Origin: Piper betle
Taxonomy: Eukaryota > Streptophyta > Magnoliopsida > Piperales > Piperaceae
NCBI GenBank assembly: GCA_033002965.1
Contig: JAURVB010014462.1
Coordinates: forward strand, 1 to 64,000
Direction: 5' to 3'
DNA: 64,000 nt
Shown: one piece after another, positions 35,805 through 48,264 of the stretch
Position numbering within the stretch: the first letter of the stretch is position 1
Layout: the number at the start of each line of letters is the position of its first letter
The notes under the pieces: model-generated
What the model was told of the DNA's origin: nothing
Seen by the model: only the letters and a program-made list of their open reading frames with translations
Database searches by the model: none
Position numbers and translations under genes: made by a program

Positions 35805-38620
35805 GTCGTGTTAGCGTGTGGTTGTGTTTAAAGTCATGTCACATGTACTCTGGGCATACCTCCTAGTTCAAGTTGTACCATAGAAGCTTCACAGGCCACC
35901 CAATTTCTTTCCCCCACATTTCTCTCTTTTTCTTGTATTTTTGTGTGTTTTGGTATAGGTCTTGGTTCTGTGCTGCGACGCTGGGCCACCAGAATTGCAG
36001 CATTATGCACTCACATGGCATGTTGTGTGTGCCCAAGTGAGCGTCGTAGCGCTCACCGCCTCTCTTTTTCACCTTCTCCTCTCTGGCCTAGTCGTCGCCA
36101 CTACCCTCCTTTGGCTGCCGTCCAACCTCCGTTCACACCTCTTTCCTTTCTTTTCCCCTTTGAAGGACACCTACCTACCCTATTCTTTTCGTTTTTTGTG
36201 CATGGTCATGTTGTCTGAATTTAGAACTCTATGATTAGGTATGTAGATAGTTAGATCGTCAGTATATCACGTAGATCTAGTAGTTTCCTTGTTAATTTCA
36301 TGATAAAAATGTGTTATTTATTAATTTGTTGTGTTTTGTTAATAAAATATAATAAATATTCATGTTAGTTTAAAAATTGTAAAATCTACCAACTAACTTA
36401 CCTAATAATGGTCGAAACTATAAAAGATTAAAACTTTGTAATTTCGGGCCACAATCAAGCTAACTCATTTTGTGTGTCAAATTAGTAAATTAATTAGATA
36501 ATCAAACTAATGATATTTTAATCTATGTTTGGTGGTAAAATTGATTTTGGTGCAAAATCTTAAGTTAAACAATAATAAACCTAATTATCCTAATTAACAG
36601 AACATTATCAGATTATTTAAATAATAAAATAATCCGTAATCAACGGGCACAGGTGTAGGTTGACTCGATCTCTCAAATGACTTTGTCATAGCTCACCGAA
36701 TCTCTATAATCAAATATCTTTCAGCTTGTGCCAATCTGAAGTCACTACGGTGAAGTCATCATCGGGGTTTAATTAATTTAACCGACAATCTAAGTTACTA
36801 TATATAACTTTACTGAGACCCCATTCTCTATTAGTGTGCTAGATACCTCATGTTAATTGCTTTGATCTCTGAGCACTTCGATATCTTAAATAGATTTAAA
36901 TATGTGGCTTAAATCTCAAAATGTGTTTCCTTACCAAGATCTTCGTTTCGAAATCCTTATTTGGTCAACATGTGATTGATGTGATGTGTCATGTATTTAA
37001 TTTTGTGTCCTATATGTCATGTCATTTGTCACTCCTAGAATTGACTACAGATCATTATGCGTATGCATCATATAGGGTTTGAGTAGTGGTTTACATTCCT
37101 AAGTAATACGAAGCTAAGCTTGCCGTAGTAGTACAAGGAGCTCTTCTCAGGTCCATTAAGACTCCTTGATCTACTGCTTGGCTCTATATGTTTTGTTTTA
37201 TCACCATAGGATGTAGTTAGGGAAGTTTTGTTTAATCTCACTATCTATGGGAAATTTTAAAATTTTAAAATATTTTGGATTAATAAAGCTTCAAGGATGA
37301 GATCCCTTGATGAGTTTTCGAAAAGCAAGATCTAGTTTAAAAGTCATACTTTAGTGTTATTGATTTGACTATGCTATGGCCTTATACTTATTATACGTTT
37401 TCTGATTTTCTATGCACTCATAGTGGAATGGGACCCACCTATGGTACTTATTTGGTAGTTAATTGTATGATTATGATTATGATTATCAATTATAGTACCT
37501 ACTTGGAGTGTATATTTTAGCATATGTCTTCCTCGAGTACATCCGAATTATGCAATGTTTCATTTGTAATCAGTCAGGCCCTATTGGCAATGAACGTGTT
37601 ATTGTCAACTAGATTTTGGCTCATGCATAATACTGATACATTACCATTGATTATTCCAGTTTGTGTATGTGGATATCTAAGTGATTGTGATTGGGTCCTA
37701 TCAGTCGTATTGTGATTATGATTATGATACGTGTGGAGAAGTTTTTGTATCATCTTTAGTTTTTCCAACGATAAAGAGTTATCATTTGTTAGTTTGCTGA
37801 TTTTCCCTTATTAGTTATTTGGGACTCAATGGCACTTGTTGATGACGTGTTCTCTTATATTTATGTAGATGAGTTGTCTTAGCATTGGTCTACCTAGGTG
37901 TCCGAATCATGAAGATGTCTTATATTTATGTGGTGTTCATTTTGTTTAGGGATGTTAGTGTTTTGTTTTGTGCATGTATATCTCCCTCCTTATTTTGCAG
38001 ATGTGAGATTGGCTGTAGTGTTTTGACATGAATTGTGGGGCCTTGGGCCAATTTGAAATGCAAGCCATATTTCCATATACATGTATTGTTTATCCCTAGC
38101 AATATTTTCCTATTTTGCTGACAAAATATTTGGGGCATACAAGTTTGGCCATTTTTTGCAAAAAAATTCTTTAATCCCATGAGACTTGGAATAGAAGGTT
38201 AAAAAAATCTTAGGTATGTTAAACCATATTATTTATATGGTATTCAAAGTGAAGAAGAAACATAAGTTGGAAGAGTTTTTGAGTTTCTTGTTTTACAAGA
38301 AAATAGTTTATGTGAAAACCATACAAACCAACCTTTTGATAAATGTAAAATATATTATAAATAATATATGAATGTGATGTGAATAAGGTGGAGCACCTCT
38401 GACATGTTTCTGTGTATAAAATGTAACATGTTTCTGTGTGTAAAATGTAAATATTCTAGGCTTATTTTATAAATTATAAACTTATATAAGTTGTGAAAAT
38501 TTTTCTATCATCCTAGTCATAGTGGAGACTATAAGATTATTTTCAGAATATTAGTCTCTTTTGTAATTTAAACTCATTTACGATGTTCTATTTACAAGAG
38601 TCATGCATTTTAGTCATTTT
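35805..38620. other. Intergenic region without recognised genes
   Basis: The right flank of the hAT element and AT-rich spacer. The ORFs at 35943-36234, 37524 and 37926 show no known motifs. A GATTATGATTAT patch occurs near 37470. Confidence 0.45.
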
Positions 38621-38639
38621 TCGTTGCGCATTAAAATTC

Positions 38640-39560
38640 ACCAGGTTTGTGGCTTCGAAAACCATGTTAGGTGAGATGGTAATGCTCCTGTCACTAAGTG
38701 TAAGAGTGGAACAAGACTAATCGTCTTACGCAAAAGGGCGGAGACATAACTCACCACAAAGGTGGTTCCGTTACTGAGAGGTTCATGAGCAACGTTTGGT
38801 GAGCGTACCCTTATTGTATCTTGTATTCATCTTATGTTACTCTTTTATAATTTAATAGATCGTTCTTTGCGGGTAAAGGAGTTGGGGCATCGGTCTTCTT
38901 AACGGAGGTGTTTGATGAGACACACCTGCTAATCGAGAAAAGGTGCAAACAAAGACGTGAAGTTAAAGGCTCTCGCGGTGAGTGGTCTTCGATTTTATTT
39001 ACTTTTTCAATTGTTCACTTATATCAATATTTTTTAAATGTTTTTTGTTCAGGCTAGGTACAAGGAGCGGATTGAGTCCGCTTATGGTGCGAATCGATGC
39101 ACCCCTAACTATACAAATGCTACCTGTATGCAGTTGGTACTACTAACAGAAGGAGATGTTATGACTTGTGCTCTATGGTCAGTGGCGCGCTCAGTCTCCC
39201 TGGGTACAGACATCACGACATGGCTCTTCTCGAGGGTCTGGTTTATCTCACTCGACCAATGGGGATCAGAGTAATCAAAATGCACCTGCATCCTATAATG
39301 GTGCATTGCATCGTCGACTTGATGCTTTAGAGGAGGGGGAGCCAGAGTGGGATGCACGAGAAGAGCACGAGCGGCGGATAAAGAAGCGATGTGCCAAGAT
39401 TCAGCGACAAATAGAGTAACTACAGCTAAGATGCGAAAGGACAAGATGGACCCGGCTTAACAGGCGGCCGTGCACGAGGCGATGCAGCAAGAGCTTCAGA
39501 CACTTCACCGTGACATCACCGCCAAGGTGACTTGTGAGAATAGCACGGGTCAGCAATCAA
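38640..39560 (+). pseudogene. Possible CACTA (En/Spm)-type transposon protein fragment
   Basis: Pieces read FLTEVFDETHLLIEKRCKQR, then, after an intron-like AT stretch ending TTGTTCAG, ARYKERIESAYGANRCTPNY. A charged coiled-coil-like end follows (LDALEEGEPEWDAREEHERR). The T-E-F-ETH segment and the following order recall the plant Transposase_24 / Ptta En-Spm proteins, but frames change and the match is from memory only. An alternative is an unknown decayed gene. Confidence 0.3.
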
Positions 39561-40746
39561 GTATCCGACTAGGGTTAGTAAAATTGACATTTTCAATTGT
39601 ATTTATGAATTTGGCCGTAAATCTACGTTAGTAAATTAATAATAAATTTTTTAAGTATAAATCATATTTATATAATTTTTATATGATACACAGTCCAATC
39701 TAAAAAATATTACAAACTTATTAATTAGATTATACATTTTTCACCCATATAAATTTGATTTATAGACTTCTAGGCCTAAAAAATAAAAAATAGAAGAAAT
39801 TCACGTCAAATTGACAACTTAAACTAACTAACAAGTATAATCTTATTTAGAGTAAACAGTAAAATACTATTTATATTGCTAATCTATTTTAATAATATAA
39901 ATTATATTTATATTTTCACTAACCCCCGCTTAAATGTGTGGGGGCCGTGAGAGAAAAGAGCACCCCGTTGTGAAGAGGGCTTGAGACAATAGCATTTTAG
40001 CAACTGTCTTAACCCAAATGAAGCAAGACCAGAGAAAGCCAATCTACTTACATGAGGAATATGATCAGGCGCAACGCGGTCGGATGATTAGCTTTCTCTA
40101 TTTTATTATATGTGATATTCAACTTATGCTGTATTTTGACATTTTATTTGTAGGAATGGTTTTTGTGACGAAAATTTTCGTGACAAAAATTTTGTTTTCC
40201 ACTATAGTACAAAATGAAGATATCCTTCTTTAATAAATTCAAAAGCGGTTGATTCCCGACGGATGATTGAATCGGTTTTGAACAGAAGTTTTTAGTTCCC
40301 TTGTGAAATTAATTGGTGCGTAATTTTATAATGTGCAAAAAGGAAAGAAAAGAAAGGGGAAAAAAGGATAAGAAGAACCGTTAAACAAATATTACATCAC
40401 CTCCAACTTATTAAAAAGATAAATTTTATTTTTATAAATAAATTCTAAATTGAACCGGTAGATAATAGAGTCTGATCATTCAGACAAACTCTAATCAAAT
40501 GATAGCTGATAGATTATATAATTTAATATATATTTTTATTTTGTTATATTTTGATTAGTTGAGTCTCTTATTTTTAATAGAAGTGTGATTTTTTATTCTT
40601 TTATTAATAAGAGTTGATTGATTATCCTAGTTCAGAAATAAAATTAATTAAAAATATTATTACATTTTAAAATAAATATTATTACATTTTGCGAGAATGT
40701 CTCTCATGGTTGCATTTCTTTTAGTATGAAGAATGAAATATGAGTA
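39561..40746. other. AT-rich spacer
   Basis: No supported feature; the short ORF at 40018 has no recognisable content. Confidence 0.5.
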
Positions 40747-40754
40747 CATAAACG

Positions 40755-42335
40755 TAGGCCGGTTAATTGAGCGAGCTAACTCGTGAGAATTTGGCATTCA
40801 GTTCGACTCAACTCGACTCAAAACTCAACATTTAAATTCTCGAGTTTAAACTCGACTTAAACTCGAATCTTACGAACTGAGCTTGAGCAAGGTAATGTTC
40901 GACTCAACTCAGTTATAACTCGAACTCGACTCGTAATTAACTCGTAGCTCAACTCGATAATATAATATAATAATATGCATAATATGTCATTGTGGTATGT
41001 ATTATATTTTATGAGATTTTTTCTTATTTTTTTGGATTTTTTTAAAAATTTATTACAAGTTAGTTATTATTTTTTACTCGAGTCGGAATAAAATCAACTT
41101 TGATTTACGATATTGCCACCGACCCATTTCTTCCTCCTCCCCTGAACGCTTCTCATTTCCCATACCCTTGACACCGCCCTCCTTCTCCATCACCAACGCC
41201 GCCTCCAACCGCCTCACCACCGTCGATCAACGTCGCCAGTCACAATTAAAACATCGCCGATCATTCCCCATGTCGCCCGACCTCCACGATGAGACGAAGC
41301 CACCACGACCGCGTCGGGCTCCAATCACTGATCCCGTCGACAGCGACCGTTGCCGCCACCATCCAGTCACCATCTCCACATCATCGACCCTCCCGTAACC
41401 ATCCCCGACCGGAGTGGAGTCCAACGCTGCCCATCCTGGCCAGATCTCATCACCCCATCACCAACCGCCCCTGTTTTGCCCTTTTTCTGGTGAGCCGCCT
41501 CCTCCACCGACTTTGTTGACATTGTAGACATGTCGAGCTTGCTGAGCTAGTGCCAACGGTACCCTATACCATTGTCATCCCGACTGTAGTCTCCGCGGCA
41601 ATAGTTGCTAGAAAACCGAGCACCACCGCCGATCGAAGTAGCTGGTCACTGTCAAAACATCGCCAACCATTCCCCCCGCCGTCCGGCCGTTGCCTGGCCT
41701 CCACGGCACGACATCCGCACAGTGCTCCCGTTGATGATGATTATCCCTGCCGCCATCCAATTGCCATCTTGACGTCATCGACCCTCCTGTGACCTCCCTG
41801 ACCGGAGTGGAGCCCACCACCGTCCATCCCAGCCAGATCTCGTCACCCACCATGGACCGCCCTTTGTTTTGCCCTTTTTCTAATGAGCCACAAACCTTGT
41901 CGACATCATAGTCGCGTATGGCTCGCAAAGCTGGTGCCAACGGCACTCCATATCACTCCCATCCCGACTGGAGCCGCCGCGGATAACAATTGCCAAAAAC
42001 AGTCAGAATTGTAAGTACGAGAGACTATTTTGTTCATAGGTTATTTTGTTAATTATTAATCTTTATAAATGTATATTTTCTCCAATCTTTATAAATGTAT
42101 ATTATCAATCTAGCCGGTTTTGAGCTCCTAAAAGAGCTGATTTCAAGCGAGTTCTTAGAATTTAATAGGTTAAGTGTATTCGAGCTCGAATGATATAATA
42201 AATATTCAAGCCGATTACAAGCATATATGTTAAAAACTCGTTTAATCTAGAGTCGAGTTCGAACGAACTTCAAGCTATTCAAGTCGAGTTCGAGCACAAT
42301 TCGAACTTAGGTCACTTACTCGTTTAGCAGCCCTA
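40755..42335. mobile_element. Non-autonomous hAT-type element
   Basis: The left end TAGGCCGGTTAATTGAGC and right end, in reverse, TAGGGCTGCTAAACGAGT are imperfect inverted repeats. The flanks CATAAACG (40747-40754) and CACAAATG (42336-42343) agree at 6 of 8 positions. Both subterminal regions are rich in ACTCGAACTCGA text. Inside are a minus copy of the AT-rich module (41000-41120) and a C-rich block with internal duplication (41160-41520 resembles 41600-41990). No transposase is present. Confidence 0.65.
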
Positions 42336-42343
42336 CACAAATG

Positions 42344-43401
42344 TACCATAAAAGTAAAAAAATGCACTAATAAAAAAGCAAGATAATTATGATGTGTAGT
42401 TCATCGAATATTGTAGAATGGCTTAAATTCTTTATATATTCCAGTCTTATATTCTCTTTGTATCTCATTAATTTTATTACATTTTTGTCCAATCTGCTTA
42501 AATTGATTTGCTACTTTTTACTTCTATTTTGTAGATAAATAGTGTAATTTTCAAGCTTGATTGCAACTCATTATACATAATTGATAAGTTCGTTTGGGAA
42601 AGTTAAACTAAATGATTAGTTGTAAATGTGAAAATTAGTTAATATTTTTATGTATAAATTGCTTTATTTCAAGTATAAATCGTATTTGCTTGTAGAGGGA
42701 CTGGAAGGAACAGTAAAAAAACTTTGCTCCATGCTTTTTTTTCTTATATTCTACGGACAATTTTTAGTCACGCAAAAAATTCTAATTTTTTAAAATATTT
42801 AGAGTTATTTAAAATTGAGCATGTGTTAATTTTTTAAACTTTTTGGCATGCGTCAAAAAAGCATTTTCTAATTTTAAAATACAGAGAAAAGTGCGGTGCA
42901 GAAAAAATCCACATTTTTTAACATGGAGAAAGTTTTAAAATGTAACACATACACAATTTTAGAAATCTATAAATGCAAAAAATAATCTAGAATTTTTCTC
43001 CACCTTAAGAATACACATGGAAAGACGTAGAGAAAACTGGAGGTTTAGGGTTTATGATGCTTTTTCCACGCTATTTTTTAAAATTTATTTTATCACTAAA
43101 ATGTAAATTTTATTTTACTAGCTAGTTAAATTGTGAGTGCAATAAATAATCAGACGAAAAAAGAAACAGTATGCATGCATGGTAATTAGTGCAGATGTCT
43201 AGGGCTGATAAATGCTTGTGCCGGCTTTTTTCCCGGGCCGTCAATCTCGCCGACGACGACTTCTACACATTGTTTTTGCGAGGCCTACAAAAGTGAAATC
43301 TATTTATCACCGGCGGCCAGGTTGCTGCAATTGCACCCTATATTATATGATTTTTTTGTTGATAACCAATCTTATTAATATTAATGAATATTGACTTAAA
43401 A
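42344..43401. other. AT-rich spacer
   Basis: No supported gene or element. Confidence 0.5.
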
Positions 43402-43409
43402 ATTAAAGG

Positions 43410-44159
43410 CAGCGGTGTAAATAAACTTAGCCGAATAAAGTACTATTTTGTTCATGTTCAACTTGTTTTGAAATTGGCTTGTGCAAACTTGGTTTATTAT
43501 CAAGCTATATATTTTAAGCTGAGTTTGAACTGAGCATTTACTTATTCAATATTAAGTCAAAAATGAGTTGAACGAAAGAGTTTGGGTTGATTATACCTTG
43601 ATGGAGTGATAAGTAATAAGTACCTAATAGTAAGTAATAAATAATTCTAAGTAAACATTAATAAGTGGTTTATAACTGCTAATTAAATAAGTAACAAGTT
43701 GCTATAATTATGGCATATGTATACTCGTGATTTACTCTCGGTCAATGTGATATGTTATATTTGATATATTTATTATGGGAAAATAATAATTTATGGTAAA
43801 CATTAAGCATTACTACTATTAAATAGGCTAAATAGTTAATAGTTAAACAACACACTAAGTACTAGTAATATTTTTTGATAAATATTGATGATGGTATAAA
43901 AGTTATTTACTTATATTAAAAACTTAATGTAAAAAATAATATACGAGCTGAGTATTTTATCGAATTCAAATACATTAAGGTCAAGTTTTAATTCAAGTCG
44001 TACCGAATACTCTTTAGTTCAAACCTTGTTAATAGTTTAAAGAGTTATTTATTTCAAGACGAATTTTTTCTCAAGTATAAAATTCACAAGTACTAGTTCA
44101 AGCCGAACCAAGTCGAATATAAAATATTCGCAAGTTGGCTTAGGTTGTTTACATCCCTA
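43410..44159. mobile_element. Non-autonomous hAT-type element with perfect 8-bp target duplication
   Basis: The left end CAGCGGTGTAAATAAACTTA and right end, in reverse, TAGGGATGTAAACAACCTAA form inverted repeats of a common plant hAT type. ATTAAAGG lies on both sides (43402-43409 and 44160-44167). The interior is AT-rich, with AGTCGAATATAAAAT-type text and no coding capacity. Confidence 0.8.
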
Positions 44160-44167
44160 ATTAAAGG

Positions 44168-45723
44168 GTTGTTATAACCTCAATAATTACATTTAACTAT
44201 GGAATAATTATGTGACTACTTTTCTGGTTCGGTCTAATATTTTTATCACTTAACGACAAATTGACGGTAACGAAGGGATATATTTGAACAAAAATGTTTT
44301 TTATTCCTTTTAATTATATAATTGTTTTTTAATAAATAATTTGATAGATTATACACAATCTTCATGGAGAAGATATCCTTCCTCACTAGAAATATAAAAT
44401 ACAAAGTAGTTTTCACTTAAGTCTTATGCATAAAGACAATGTTAGAGTCTCAGACTATATATATACATATAAATTCTCATCTTAGGATGGTTTTTTCTAC
44501 CACATCTCATCTTATCAGGGTTTGGACTTTTGACCCAAAATTGATTGGAACATTAAAAAACCCAATGTGTGCTCAACATTCAACATCTTGATTAGGTATA
44601 AATATGTCATTCTTGTCTTTTATAAGAAGATGTGCAGTAACTAATTAGAGAATTCACATGGTTGTTCAAATAGGAGGTGGAGTGAAGCTCAGGTTAGAAA
44701 TTAATTAGTCATTTGAATTCTGAAACAACATATATATTTGCTAAAAAGCTTTCCAAGAAGGAGCCAATTCACCTTAATTAGGAAACTTAATTGTGCAGGT
44801 GTAAACATTTTTTGTTATATAATTTGCAAGTATGGTCTTTTTTCTTTTTACAAGCGTGGTTTATTTTTGCATTGTTTCAAAGAACTCAAGTTGGCAACTT
44901 TAGAAGACTTTTTTCATGCTAATATCATTGCAGGCACATAACCCTAAGCATTGCACTGTAATCAAGAAATAATCCTCAAATCTAATCCAAACCATCACAT
45001 TATTATATATAATAAAGCATTTCTCTTGCTTGACTGCTAAGGATTAATTAGTACAAGACTAAAAGTCTTGGGCATGTGCATGATGTCAGTCCTTGTTTGT
45101 AGACACCATAATCCACTTCAATCTCTATAGACATATACCTTACACCTTAATCATCTTTTTTGCCTACCACACACTTGGAGAACCTTATAATTCATAAATC
45201 TGTAAAAGAGAAGACAAAAGGATGCCTAAACATGAGATGGTGCTGTATGTTTCTTTATCTTTAACCACTATATAATATTATATAATTTATATATAAATAA
45301 AAAGGAGTGGACATGGAGTGCATGCATTAGAATAGTTAACTTGGTGCATGGTAACTTAATGTTGTAAATGTTAATTAATTATTTTAGTTGATGATTGTTT
45401 AAATGAGATGGATTGTACTGAAAAGACATAAAAGGAGGGAGGATTAGAGCACAAGATGCCTTGTTTTGTCCTCATGGGTCTTAGAATGCGCCATGATTTG
45501 TGCATCTTAATTAAACTGCTTTTTCTTTTGCTTTATTCTAGCTCTTGAGCTGGTAACTAGCTAGCTAAACAGTTTCTTACCTGTGAACACAATGAAAGAG
45601 GGCTAATTTAGGTGGGGTTTTAACAGATTGTTCGTTTCTTTGTCTGTGGATGGGAATCGAGAAGTTGCTCAAGATATGACTCTGTTGGTCAACTCTTTAT
45701 ATCTGTAATGAGTCATGAGGTAA
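44168..45723. other. AT-rich spacer
   Basis: No exon, RNA gene or repeat boundary is supported. Confidence 0.5.
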
Positions 45724-46043
45724 ATGCTTCGTTTGCATAACTCTACGCAACTGGTTATAGAGCCCTATAGAGCCGGAGTTTCGAGTTCGGAGTTATTTAT
45801 ATTATTTTTTTAATTTAATAAGTAAAAATTATGTAAAATTAATATATGCTGTTATCTTTGATATTTGAAATTTACTTTAACATATTGATTTAACGAATAT
45901 AAAAGTAAAATTATAATTTATTTTATTAATTTTTCTTACTTGACTGAGAGAATCAATCACAAAAACTACAAGAGTTACAAATGAAATTTTACCCGAAAAG
46001 TGTGGAGTAAATTTTGGGAGTTTTTAGACAAAACGAAGGGTGC
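45724..46043. mobile_element. MITE-like element
   Basis: The left end ATGCTTCGTTTGCATAACTC and right end, in reverse, ATGCACCCTTCGTTTTGTC form an imperfect inverted pair around about 280 AT-rich bases. No clear target duplication. Confidence 0.3.
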
Positions 46044-46539
46044 ATATTTATAACTTAATTTACTGAAGACACAATAGATTTATATACTAGTATTTTCAAA
46101 TTTAAAAATAAAATCCCAAATGTTAAAACTGTATTTTATTAATAACATATATATACAGATAGATTAAGCGGTGTCCTACTCAAAATTTTTTGATGGTAAA
46201 AGCTTTGTTTTGACAGTAAAAATGATTTACTGTCAATTGGAATTACAGGTAACGGTTACTGTTGAGCCTACTTTGAGGGTTACTACTAATTCTTGTTAGA
46301 GATATTTGCTCTAAATTTGTTGATTAAATTAGTAAATATTTCTGCAAATTTGTTTAGACATTTGATTTACATTTCATTTATGACATTGTATATTTTATTG
46401 AATTCTAGATTTAAATTTTATTATATGTTTTTATATGTATATTATCATCATATTTATTCATTTATAATCTTTGTTTATAAAGCTGGTAATTTAAAGCAAA
46501 AAATAACATTTATTTTAAATATTTTCAAGTTATTTTATG

Positions 46540-46953
46540 ACTAGGTTGTGATCGGTATGCATCTGTTTTGCGACCGTATTTGCAACCGGCTCCCAATCAT
46601 ATAGATATAACGATAGGAAAGAAGCCGGATAGGAACCGAATTTGAAACCGGATTAGCGACCGGAATCCCAATTACGAATCATTTGTAACCAATTTTATCA
46701 CCACTATGCCGATCACTAATTTAGAAACCAAACCTAAAGAGGCTCGTATAGTTGCTCATTTTGAGACTAGATTACATTTTGATCACAAATTTTATAAACA
46801 ACCCTTTTTTATGTGACCGAATTTAACCGTTGCAAATGTTATTAGCAACCGGATTTACGGTCTTTAGCAACCGGATTTACAGTCTTTAGCAACCAAATTT
46901 TCGATCTTCAGCGACCGGATTTTCCGTCACATGTGATTGATTTACTACTAGTG
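46540..46953 (-). mobile_element. CACTA-like terminus with subterminal repeats
   Basis: Read on the minus strand, the sequence begins CACTAGTAGTAAATC at 46953. Several degenerate units of about 22 bases of the type GCAACCGGATTTACGGTCTT follow (clearest at 46846-46925 on the plus strand, weaker to 46550). CACTA elements have such 5'-CACTA ends and tandem subterminal transposase-binding repeats. The partner terminus was not found. Confidence 0.5.
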
Positions 46954-48259
46954 TAAGGATAAATTTGATCAATGAAATTAAACAACTATAATGCATGACT
47001 AAAATATTAGCTGTTTAAATGTTGTTAAAAGGAGAAAAAGGCAAAGATCACTAAGTTATCCATCTACAATATTAATGTGCTATAGTTCAAGTTATTAGAG
47101 TTATCCTACGAAGTATTATATTTAATAATTCATTTTCTTTGAGCTATCAAACAAAGTGCTTAAATTATTCAAAAGTGGTTAAATCAAATAAATTTATGTC
47201 ATATTGGAACAAAAAGTGTGAGTAAATACTAGAGGTGGTATAATGGCTTAAGAATGATTATATATGAGAAAAATTAGTTGTTGATATTCTTTTATCAGCT
47301 CCATTTAATACAAACCCTTGGATTACGTGAATGGTTAGATGATAAGGGTATTTTTGTCTTAGTAACAAAAAATACAGCCATGTAATTTAAATAGATGACC
47401 AGATTTTTGTGTTGCCTTTTCATTATATGTATATGCCTTAGTCTATTCCCAAATTGAAAGAGTGTGTAAAATTTAATTACATGGACATGTTTAATTTTAT
47501 CTCAATCCAATTCTTTGAAAATGGAACTGTTCCTTAATCATTTGGGTAAACCATATGCATTACAAATCAACGTTTTTTCTAAATCTTTTTTTATAATATG
47601 GTGTGAAAAAAATGCTCTGTTAAGCTAAATTGCCCACCTTATTGTCACCAAGGGCATTTGATTTTAGTGGGTAATATTATAGCATGGCCCATTTAGAAGC
47701 CTTTAGGCATTTCAAGTGTTGGGCTTGGAGGAACGATAAAAAGCCCATTTAATGAGGACTTGGTGGCTGAGAAGTGAACGTTAAGAAAGGATAGTTTTCT
47801 ATCCCCATCGTTGACTGAGCTCAAATTTCTTAGCCAAAACTGCAAGTTCTCTCTTTCTTGTTTATATATACATAATCAATGAAGTGACTGCTTCAAATAT
47901 GTACTTCATAAATCATACTAAAAGTTCATCATACATTTGTTTTTTTCACTTGTTCTCATTGATTTCAATTTTTAGTAAGTCAAAATCTTTGTGGGGGCTT
48001 TGTTCTTGTTGTTGATATGTTAATTCGTATCGCATTTCTTTGTTGCGCAATATCTATTACTAGTGGCTCATTGACGCAACATGGTTAGTTTAGTCATTGG
48101 AAGAGATGTGGGCATAGGCGCATAGGAAAAATTTTCACCAAGGAACTGTACCGTGCGGTACATTGATCAGATGATCCAAAGGTGGAACATGGCTACTATT
48201 ACAGGTTTAGTCCAATGGACGTGCTAGGTGTTAGGGTTTGGCAGTTGTTCATAGTGATC
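46954..48259. other. Spacer left of the large LTR element
   Basis: No supported gene. Its last part is cut by the LARD-like element; the same host sequence resumes at 55905. Confidence 0.5.
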
Positions 48260-48264
48260 CTGAG

